From an uncultured Solirubrobacteraceae bacterium (lineage in GTDB: Bacteria > Actinomycetota > Thermoleophilia > Solirubrobacterales > Solirubrobacteraceae): 12,886 nucleotides of DNA. This document shows, in pieces, positions 1 to 4,745 of the stretch. Under the pieces are notes generated by a model. The model made no database searches and was not told the DNA's origin. It worked only from the letters and a program-made list of their open reading frames with translations. Position 1 is the first letter of the stretch. Each line of letters opens with the position of its first letter. A program made the position numbers and the translations under genes. The stretch covers positions 1 through 12,886 of the forward strand of contig CATPBV010000327.1 in the NCBI GenBank assembly GCA_955652345.1, in the 5' to 3' direction.

Positions 1-524
1 CCCTCGGGATGCTGCTTTTCATCATCTCCGAGGTGATGATCTTCGGGGCGTTCTTCACCGCCTACTTCTTCATCCGGATCGTCAGCCACAACCCGTGGCC
101 GGCCCATGGGACCGTCCTCCCGGTAGCGGTCGCCGGCGTCAATACCGCAATCCTGCTGTCCTCGTCGCTGACGATTCACTGGGCGCTCGTGTCGATCAAG
201 CACGGCAACCGCTTCGGCCTGAAGGCGGGGATGGTCTCGACCTTCCTGCTCGGGCTGACGTTCCTGACGGTGCAGATCAACGAGTACATCCACATCGGCT
301 TCGCGCCCCAGAACTCCGGGCAGGCGACCGTCTTCTACTCGCTGACGGGACTGCACGGCGCGCACGTCTTCATCGGCCTGTGCCTGCTCGCGATCGTGAC
401 GATCCGCGCGTTCCGCGGCCACTACTCTCCCGAAGAGCACGACGGCATGGAAGTGCCCGGCATCTACTGGCACTTCGTCGACATCATGTGGGTCATCGTG
501 TACACGACGGTGTACGTCCTCTAG
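1..524 (+). CDS. ctaE: Cytochrome c oxidase subunit III, 5' end cut by window edge
   Basis: Membrane subunit of an aa3/caa3-type haem-copper terminal oxidase, which supports the catalytic subunit I. The frame is open to the left edge (first full codon at base 3) and reads Leu-Gly-Met-Leu before the first ATG at 9. Subunit III proteins normally have residues before this point, so the true start lies upstream and I infer roughly 20-30 residues are missing. In-window family hallmarks are SEVMIFGAFFTAYFF in the first visible helix, QINEYIH in mid-protein, GLHGAHVFIG, and the C-terminal YWHFVDIMWVIVY helix. About five hydrophobic spans are visible, fitting the short bacterial form of the family. 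The gene stops at TAG 522-524. It is followed closely by a tiny membrane protein and ctaG, so subunits II and I probably lie just upstream. The family call is very secure. Confidence 0.96.
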   Translation, partial: LGMLLFIISEVMIFGAFFTAYFFIRIVSHNPWPAHGTVLPVAVAGVNTAILLSSSLTIHWALVSIKHGNRFGLKAGMVSTFLLGLTFLTVQINEYIHIGFAPQNSGQATVFYSLTGLHGAHVFIGLCLLAIVTIRAFRGHYSPEEHDGMEVPGIYWHFVDIMWVIVYTTVYVL

Positions 525-562
525 CGCGCGCGGCGCTGCGCTCGCTGCGGGAAGCGGTCACC

Positions 563-676
563 GTGATGCTCAACCCGCTGCGCTCAGAGGCCGAGATGTT
601 CCGGTTCCTGGTCTACTTCGTCGTGATCGTCGCCCTGATCGTGGCGGTCGTGCTCATCATCCGAGCCGTGAGGTGA
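563..676 (+). CDS. Small single-span membrane protein in the oxidase cluster (36-37 aa)
   Basis: An open frame with GTG at 563 and ATG at 566, either of which may be the start, ends at TGA 674-676. A GGGAAG ribosome-binding site at 548-553 is about 9 bases before the GTG. The product begins with a short polar stretch, NPLRSEAEMFRF, then has one continuous hydrophobic helix of about 20 residues and a basic end, IIRAVR, which suggests N-out or N-in insertion without a signal peptide. It sits 38 bases after ctaE and 69 bases before ctaG, on the same strand. One-helix accessory subunits are known in oxidases (for example Thermus ba3 subunit IIa and the bacterial aa3 subunit IV of Paracoccus). A comparable accessory role here is inference from position and topology; I see no diagnostic motif. 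The good ribosome-binding site and clean hydropathy argue that it is real. Confidence 0.72.
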   Translation: MMLNPLRSEAEMFRFLVYFVVIVALIVAVVLIIRAVR

Positions 677-745
677 CCGGCGGCTGAGCGGGTCGCCAGG
701 TCAGCGCGGACGTGCCCTCCGGCGTGACTCTGACAAATTAGTGCA

Positions 746-1702
746 GTGCATCCTGCGGCGCTCATCTCGCTGGCCACAGCCGGATCCATCGGCTCGATCG
801 CCCTCCCGTTGCTCGTACTGCTTTGGTGGTTCCCGTACCGGGCGCGGATACGGACCCTTGCCGCCGAGGGACGACCGGTCCGCGGCTCGCGGCAGGTCGC
901 GTATGCAAGCGGGCTCGTCGTCCTCGCGATCGCGCTCTGCCCGCCCGTCGACACGCTCAGCGACCAGCTGCTGGTGGCGCACATGGCCGAGCACCTGCTG
1001 ATCGGGGACGTGGCCGCGCTGTTGATCGTCCTTGGCGTTACAGGCCCGCTGCTCGCGCCACTGCTGCGAATGCGGTACGTCGGCCGGCTGCGCGTGCTCA
1101 CCCACCCGGCGGTCGCGGTCCCGCTGTGGGCCGTCAACTTCTATGCCTGGCATCTACCCGTTCTGTATCAGGCGGCGCTCAGGCACAGCGCGCTGCACGC
1201 GCTCGAGCACGCGACCTTCCTGGGCTTCGGGGTGGCGGTCTGGATGGGCCTGCTCGGTTCACTGCCGAAGCCGCAGTGGTTCACCAACGGAGCCCGCCTC
1301 ATCTACATCATCGTCGTCCGGCTGATCGGAACGGTCCTCGCCAACGCGATGATCTTCTCGGGCACAGTCTGGTACCACTACTACCACGCCGGCGACGCGC
1401 TCTGGCACATCAGTTCGATGGGGGATCAGGTCGCCGCCGCCGGGGTGATGATGGTCGAGGAGAGCCTGCTGACGATCGGGCTGTTCTGTTGGCTGTTCCT
1501 GAAGGTCGCGCGAGAGGGCGAGGAGCGCCAGGAGCTGCTCGACTTCGCCGCCGCTCGAGGTGTCGAGCTCGACGAGCGGCGCGCAGCCCGAGCGGTCGCC
1601 GCGGGCCGTGGAGACGAGCTGCGCGAGCGCCTGCGGAGCCGCCGGCCCGGCGCGCCCGCGCCTACTTTGCGGCGGTCGAGAGGAAGTTCACCAGCGCCGT
1701 GA
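746..1702 (+). CDS. ctaG: Cytochrome c oxidase assembly factor CtaG (caa3_CtaG family)
   Basis: A polytopic membrane protein needed for formation of active caa3-type oxidase in Bacillus-type systems; the family is thought to act in copper-centre assembly. About seven hydrophobic helices are visible in 318 residues. Family signatures are AHMAEHLLIGD at 78-88, the region around WHLPVLYQAALRHSALHALEHA after the third helix, the histidine-rich SGTVWYHYYHAGD, and DQVAAAGVMMVEESL near the last helix. The histidines are candidate metal ligands. A charged, Arg/Ala-rich tail of about 60 residues follows the last helix. The start is GTG at 746: TGA at 731-733 closes the frame just upstream and the first helix begins at residue 6. 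No clear Shine-Dalgarno sequence precedes it. The last 41 bases overlap the convergent cytochrome c gene, so the extreme C-terminus is unlikely to be conserved. Confidence 0.93.
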   Translation: MHPAALISLATAGSIGSIALPLLVLLWWFPYRARIRTLAAEGRPVRGSRQVAYASGLVVLAIALCPPVDTLSDQLLVAHMAEHLLIGDVAALLIVLGVTGPLLAPLLRMRYVGRLRVLTHPAVAVPLWAVNFYAWHLPVLYQAALRHSALHALEHATFLGFGVAVWMGLLGSLPKPQWFTNGARLIYIIVVRLIGTVLANAMIFSGTVWYHYYHAGDALWHISSMGDQVAAAGVMMVEESLLTIGLFCWLFLKVAREGEERQELLDFAAARGVELDERRAARAVAAGRGDELRERLRSRRPGAPAPTLRRSRGSSPAP

Positions 1703-2399
1703 TCTCGCTGGGCGTCAGCTTCTGGGCGAAATTCGCGGGCATGATGCCCGCGGCGTAGCCCGACGGGAGGTACGCGTAGGGCTTGACGATCGCGGTGCGG
1801 AGGCATTGCTGCAAGGTTGCGCCCCGGAGCGGCTTCGATGCCGGGCTTGCGCAGTCGGCCCGCAGCCGCGTGTCGAGGTTCGGGCCGACGGTCCCGGTGC
1901 TGGCGGCGGCGGCAAGGACATGGCAGCCGCCGCACCCGCCGATGCCGGTGAACACCATCTTTCCGGCTGCCGCGGTCGTCCCCTTCACCCCTCCCGCGGT
2001 CGCCAGCGCGCCCGTGTCCTGGCCGGGCACGGCGGCCACCGCCGCCACGTAGGCGGCCACATCCTGCGCGCGCTGGCCGGTGTAGAGGCCGGCCGGCATC
2101 GCGCCCTGTTTGCTCGGATACTGGATCCAGTAGGACACCAGGCCCTCGATCGAGGTGCTCTTGACGCCGTCGACTCGATCCTGCCTGAACGCGTCGTCGA
2201 GGTTCGGCCCGATCGTGCCGGTGGTGCCGGCGTGAGACAGCGTGTGGCACGTGCCGCACGCCGACGAGAACAAGACCTTGCCCATCACGAGGTTGGCGGT
2301 GGGGTGCTTGAGCGCGCAGCCGCCGAGCACGGTGAGCGTGAGCGCCCCCAGCGCGAGCGCTCCAAACGTCCCCAGGCGGCGTGCAACGGCGCTGAACAT
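1662..2399 (-). CDS. Diheme c-type cytochrome, lipoprotein
   Basis: Membrane-anchored electron-transfer protein outside the cytoplasmic membrane, most likely feeding the neighbouring oxidase. From ATG at 2399 the product has 245 residues. A short basic N-terminus and hydrophobic segment lead to the lipobox LGGC with Cys28. Two haem c sites follow, CGTCH at 48-52 and CGGCH at 156-160. Each is followed by GPNLD (64-68 and 172-176) and later by a plausible axial methionine in GAMP (Met101) and GIMP (Met220). The halves clearly resemble each other, indicating internal duplication of a class I cytochrome c domain. Cys183 and Cys199 are extra cysteines that may form a disulfide. An in-frame GTG at 2414 is an alternative start; neither has a good ribosome-binding site. 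The gene converges on ctaG with a 41-base overlap. The donor role is inference from location. Confidence 0.93.
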   Translation of the reverse strand: MFSAVARRLGTFGALALGALTLTVLGGCALKHPTANLVMGKVLFSSACGTCHTLSHAGTTGTIGPNLDDAFRQDRVDGVKSTSIEGLVSYWIQYPSKQGAMPAGLYTGQRAQDVAAYVAAVAAVPGQDTGALATAGGVKGTTAAAGKMVFTGIGGCGGCHVLAAAASTGTVGPNLDTRLRADCASPASKPLRGATLQQCLRTAIVKPYAYLPSGYAAGIMPANFAQKLTPSEITALVNFLSTAAK

Positions 2400-2412
2400 A
2401 CGCTGCGGCGGC

Positions 2413-2418
2413 ACTCTA
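2413..2418 (-). promoter_or_regulatory. Possible -10 element of the cytochrome c gene
   Basis: On the - strand TAGAGT (TAnnnT type) lies about 14 bases before the ATG at 2399. TCGACT stands 16 bases further upstream as a weak -35 match. Transcription would start about 7 bases before the ATG, which fits the lack of a Shine-Dalgarno sequence. Motifs this short occur by chance, so this is tentative. Confidence 0.3.
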
Positions 2419-2455
2419 TCTGAGCGGGTCGCCGAGTCGACGCTCCAGCCGTTGG

Positions 2456-2461
2456 TACGAT
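2456..2461 (+). promoter_or_regulatory. Possible -10 element giving a near-leaderless mRNA
   Basis: TACGAT (TAnnnT type) ends nine bases before the ATG at 2471 of the zinc-ribbon gene. A start site about 7 bases downstream would leave a leader of only a few bases, consistent with the absence of a Shine-Dalgarno sequence there. No convincing -35 element is seen at the expected distance. Leaderless transcripts are common in actinobacteria; applying that here is inference. Confidence 0.3.
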
Positions 2462-2470
2462 GGGCCGCGA

Positions 2471-2740
2471 ATGAGGACGCGCCAGAAGTACCGCATGCGG
2501 ACGCCCTCAACCGGTCGCGAGGTGATGATCGAAGCCGAGCCCGGACGGGCGTATCTCGACCGGGAGACCGGCGAGGAGCTCGAGGTGGTCGGGCAGGTGC
2601 TGCCGCTCGCGCCGACTCCGTCCGAGCTGCCCTGGGCGATCGAGAATCTCCGCTTCTGCAACTGGTGCGATCAGCTCACGCAGAAGGATCTGAACGACTG
2701 CCCGCACTGCGGACGGCGGATGGAGCCGCTCGGGTCATGA
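2471..2740 (+). CDS. Small zinc-ribbon-like protein, function unknown
   Basis: An 89-residue soluble protein from ATG 2471 to TGA 2738-2740. The C-terminal part contains CNWC at 63-66 and CPHC at 77-80, a CxxC-x10-CxxC arrangement expected to bind one zinc ion as a zinc ribbon. The N-terminal 50 residues are charged, with a RETGEELEVV stretch that could form a short beta hairpin, and no other recognisable domain. I see no signal peptide or membrane span, so it is probably cytoplasmic. Its stop overlaps the start of the next lipoprotein gene by ATGA, which implies translational coupling and a two-gene operon. It is divergent from the diheme cytochrome gene and shares a 71-base promoter region with it. 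The cysteine spacing and frame quality make the gene credible. No function can be assigned; nucleic-acid or protein binding are both possible for such ribbons. Confidence 0.8.
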   Translation: MRTRQKYRMRTPSTGREVMIEAEPGRAYLDRETGEELEVVGQVLPLAPTPSELPWAIENLRFCNWCDQLTQKDLNDCPHCGRRMEPLGS

Positions 2741-3150
2741 GCACGGTGTCCTCAGGCTTCTCGCGGCCGGTGGCTGCCGGCTTGATGGGTGTGCTGGCGG
2801 CGCTGGCAATCGCGGCCTGCGGCGGCAGTGGCGGCGGCACTTCGACGTTGGCGAACACCAGCGGGGTCTCGCCGCTGACGGTCCCGACCGCGGCTGCGGC
2901 GAGCCTGCCGCCGCCGACCTCGCATTCCTCGACCACCAGCACGACTGCCACCAACACCACCCCGGCCGCATCGGTGACCCCGCCTTCCTCGGGCGGATCG
3001 TCCGGAAACACCGGAACGACGAACCCGGCGACATCGAGCTCCGGGGGCGTGAACCCGGGCGGCGGAGGGACCACGACCCCGAAGACGAACACGGGTCCGA
3101 GCAGCGGCGGTGCCTCGCCGTTCTGCCTCCAGAATCCGGGCGCCTGCTAG
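2737..3150 (+). CDS. Low-complexity Ser/Thr/Gly/Pro lipoprotein, function unknown
   Basis: A 137-residue predicted lipoprotein. The N-terminus has an Arg at residue 10, a hydrophobic stretch and the lipobox IAAC with Cys28. The mature part of about 110 residues is almost entirely Ser, Thr, Gly, Pro, Ala and Asn, with several SSGG/GGGG runs, and looks disordered. It ends in SPFCLQNPGAC, where two cysteines seven residues apart (130 and 137) could form a small disulfide loop or bind a partner. The ATG at 2737 overlaps the stop of the zinc-ribbon gene, so translation is probably coupled. The composition resembles cell-wall-spanning linkers, and high Ser/Thr content could allow O-glycosylation; both are inference. 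There is no enzymatic domain. It ends five bases before the end of the convergent secreted-protein gene. Confidence 0.8.
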   Translation: MSTVSSGFSRPVAAGLMGVLAALAIAACGGSGGGTSTLANTSGVSPLTVPTAAAASLPPPTSHSSTTSTTATNTTPAASVTPPSSGGSSGNTGTTNPATSSSGGVNPGGGGTTTPKTNTGPSSGGASPFCLQNPGAC

Positions 3151-3155
3151 CTAGG

Positions 3156-3881
3156 CTAACGGACGGGGTTCATCGCCACCGGGTCGGTGACCTCGGTCGC
3201 GGAGTACTCCGCGCGAGTCCCCGGGTAGTCGCATCCGTAGACCGTCGTCTGGCCGACGACTTGGTCGGATGGCGGGGGCGGAGTGGTGTTGCTGCAGTCG
3301 GTCGAACGGCTCTGACGGTACGCGAAGGTCTTGGTCGAGAGACCGATCGACAGCACCGGCGCCCAGGTCGGAACCGTCAGCCCGATCGTCTCTCCGCGCA
3401 CGACCCGCAGGGGCTTCGGCAGAACGAACTGCACCACCTGCCCGAGATAGGGCTGGAGGTGGACGATCGGGCCCGCGGCCACGACCGTCCACTTGAACAG
3501 CCGGCGGGGCCCCACGCGCTTCAGCACGACGATCCCCGCTCGAGTGGTCCCGCCGTAGTTCTTGTCGAGAGTGTGGATGTCCGCCCTCTCCGTCGTCTGA
3601 TTGGTGGAGAGGATGGACAGGCCGACGGTCCAAGCGACGATGTAGCCGGACTTCTTTACGGTCGTCGGGTAGTTCGTGCCGTCCCTGACCGTCTCTAGCG
3701 CAGTGACCTGGGTGAGGACGATCGTGCAGTTCTTGGGAGGAACCCCAGACGGGCACATTGGCGCAATCAGCGCTGTCTTCGTTTGCCCCAGCTCGATGAT
3801 CATCGCGGCCGCCGGGACTGCTGCTACCGCCAAGATCGCCGCCGCGATCACGCACGCTCGGACCATCGAGGTTCTTTTCAT
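3156..3881 (-). CDS. Secreted protein of unknown function
   Basis: A 241-residue exported protein. From ATG 3881 it starts MKRTSMVR, followed by an Ala/Val-rich hydrophobic core and a likely signal peptidase I site after AVPAAA (residue 26). The mature part is rich in beta-strand-forming residues and has four cysteines (43, 52, 196, 217) that may make two disulfides. Distinct blocks are SGYIVAWTVGLS at 78-89, LTVPTWAPVL at 168-177 and a C-terminal YGCDYPGTRAEYSAT. No catalytic motif is seen. The blocks remind me of a recurrent family of uncharacterised secreted proteins in Solirubrobacterales, but that is memory and not checked. Longer starts at 3890 or 3923 exist; 3881 is preferred because it puts basic residues directly before the hydrophobic core. 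No clear ribosome-binding site is present. An inverted repeat lies at 3902-3921, upstream of this start. Confidence 0.82.
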   Translation of the reverse strand: MKRTSMVRACVIAAAILAVAAVPAAAMIIELGQTKTALIAPMCPSGVPPKNCTIVLTQVTALETVRDGTNYPTTVKKSGYIVAWTVGLSILSTNQTTERADIHTLDKNYGGTTRAGIVVLKRVGPRRLFKWTVVAAGPIVHLQPYLGQVVQFVLPKPLRVVRGETIGLTVPTWAPVLSIGLSTKTFAYRQSRSTDCSNTTPPPPSDQVVGQTTVYGCDYPGTRAEYSATEVTDPVAMNPVR

Positions 3882-3901
3882 ACGCCACATTGAACACGAA
3901 C

Positions 3902-3921
3902 GACCGCAATCTGATGCGGTC
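3902..3921 (-). repeat. Perfect 7-bp inverted repeat upstream of the secreted-protein gene
   Basis: The arms GACCGCA (3902-3908) and TGCGGTC (3915-3921) flank a 6-base spacer, 21 bases before the chosen ATG at 3881. It could be an operator or a 5'-leader hairpin. If translation instead began at 3923, the repeat would lie inside the coding sequence, so its meaning depends on the start. Confidence 0.5.
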
Positions 3922-3971
3922 ATGCAAGCAAGCGTCCAGCCCGGACGTCTCCGGACGACTCGGGCGGGGCG

Positions 3972-4175
3972 CTAGATCTTCATTACGTTGACCGCTTTTG
4001 GCCCCTTCGGGCCAGCCTCCTCCTCGTAGGAGACCTTGGCGCCTTCGGACAGCGAGCGGTAACCGTCGCCGTCGATGCCGCTGAAATGGACGAACAGGTC
4101 TCGGCCGTCGTCGTCGGGCGTGATGAAGCCGAAACCCTTCTCGTCACTGAACCACTTGACGGTTCCCGTCGCCAT
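3972..4175 (-). CDS. Cold-shock domain protein (CspA family)
   Basis: A 67-residue single-domain nucleic-acid-binding protein of the OB fold, which in this family melts RNA secondary structure and binds single-stranded DNA or RNA. Both RNA-binding motifs are intact: RNP1 as KGFGFI at 13-18 and RNP2 as LFVHFS at 27-32. The aromatic residues Trp9, Phe15, Phe17, Phe28 and His30 expected on the binding face are present. Length and ends (MATGTVKWF at the start, AVNVMKI at the end) match the family. The ATG at 4175 has a strong GAAGGGA ribosome-binding site (4187-4181) five bases upstream. The leader between this gene and the upstream HIT gene is 144 bases and contains a 15-bp imperfect palindrome. 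Separate transcription from its own promoter is therefore likely. Whether it responds to cold is not shown, since many family members are constitutive. Confidence 0.97.
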   Translation of the reverse strand: MATGTVKWFSDEKGFGFITPDDDGRDLFVHFSGIDGDGYRSLSEGAKVSYEEEAGPKGPKAVNVMKI

Positions 4176-4180
4176 GTATT

Positions 4181-4187
4181 TCCCTTC
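4181..4187 (-). promoter_or_regulatory. Strong ribosome-binding site of the cold-shock gene
   Basis: On the - strand GAAGGGA stands five bases before the ATG at 4175. It is one of the best Shine-Dalgarno sequences in the window, where many starts have none, and suggests high translation of the cold-shock protein. Confidence 0.75.
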
Positions 4188-4211
4188 GCTGCCACATCTT
4201 TCGGCACATCG

Positions 4212-4254
4212 GGTACTTGTCCCGTGAGCCCCGATCGAACGCGGGAAAAGTACC
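4212..4254. repeat. 15-bp imperfect palindrome in the cold-shock gene leader
   Basis: Arms GGTACTTGTCCCGTG (4212-4226) and CGCGGGAAAAGTACC (4240-4254) match at 13 of 15 positions and are separated by 13 bases that include CGATCG. It lies 37 bases upstream of the cold-shock ATG and 65 bases beyond the HIT stop. It could be a leader hairpin of the cold-shock mRNA, a repressor site, or a HIT-gene terminator. No T-tract follows on either strand, which weakens the terminator reading. Confidence 0.6.
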
Positions 4255-4319
4255 AGGCGAGTGCGACGGGCGGGGCCAAGATCGTCGACATCTGAGAGCT
4301 CTGGACGAGGCGGCGAATC

Positions 4320-4727
4320 TCAGCGGAGCGCTTGCGCCGTCTTGGCGATCTCGTCCGCGTCTCCCGGCGCCGGCGTCCATGGCAGCCGCAGCGGATCTCC
4401 CGCGTAGCGCGGGATCACGTGGACGTGAAAATGGAACACCGTCTGCCAAGCGGCGGATCCGCACGAGTTCAGCAGGTTCACGCCATCGGCCCCGAGACGA
4501 TCCCTCACGGTGCGCGCCAGCCGTTGTGCGGCGAGGATCGTCGCCTCCAAGTCTTCTGGCTCAATCTCCAGCAGGTCTCGAGCGTGCCGCCGCGGCACCA
4601 CCAGTGTGTGCCCCCGAGTGGCGGGGCTGATGTCCATGAACGCAATGGTGCGCTCGTCCTGATCGACGATCTGGGCCGGCAGCTCGCCGGCGATGATCTT
4701 GCAGAAGATGCAGTCGGGGTCGCTCAC
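4320..4727 (-). CDS. HIT-family (histidine triad) nucleotide hydrolase/transferase
   Basis: A 135-residue cytoplasmic protein of the HINT-like branch, whose members hydrolyse phosphoramidate or AMP-linked nucleotides. The triad motif HFHVHV is at 99-104, with His101 or His103 as the expected nucleophile region, and is followed by IPRY. The N-terminal CIFCKI (Cys6 and Cys9) and the NSCGSAAWQTV stretch just before the triad are typical of the subfamily; paired cysteines often bind zinc in these proteins. The GTG start at 4727 is supported by the short distance to CIFC. There is no clear ribosome-binding site, but it begins only 18 bases after the nucleotidyltransferase stop, so it is probably co-transcribed and reached by translating ribosomes. 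The physiological substrate cannot be told from sequence. Confidence 0.95.
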   Translation of the reverse strand: MSDPDCIFCKIIAGELPAQIVDQDERTIAFMDISPATRGHTLVVPRRHARDLLEIEPEDLEATILAAQRLARTVRDRLGADGVNLLNSCGSAAWQTVFHFHVHVIPRYAGDPLRLPWTPAPGDADEIAKTAQALR

Positions 4728-4745
4728 GGACGCGATGCAGGGTAT

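Noticed and set aside
95..676. A 193-codon + strand frame overlapping subunit III
   Set aside because: Its first part is an Arg/Pro/Ala-rich shadow of the subunit III gene in another frame. Only its last 36-37 codons, after the GTG/ATG at 563/566, look like a real small membrane protein.
1426..2259. A 277-codon - strand frame across the cytochrome c and ctaG genes
   Set aside because: Arg/His/Gly-rich translation without domain signatures. The overlapping frame has two CxxCH sites and a lipobox, and ctaG occupies the other strand.
2880..3110. A tandem nucleotide repeat in the lipoprotein linker
   Set aside because: The Ser/Thr/Gly/Pro runs reflect amino-acid composition; I found no repeated DNA unit of constant length.
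3151..3927. A 258-codon frame almost coextensive with the secreted-protein gene
   Set aside because: Its translation is Arg/Asp/His-rich and lacks a signal peptide. The neighbouring frame has a clear signal peptide and a balanced beta-rich composition.
3945..3971. A terminator after the cold-shock gene (CCGGA/TCCGG repeat)
   Set aside because: The stem is only five bases with a four-base loop and no T-tract, which is expected by chance in DNA this GC-rich.
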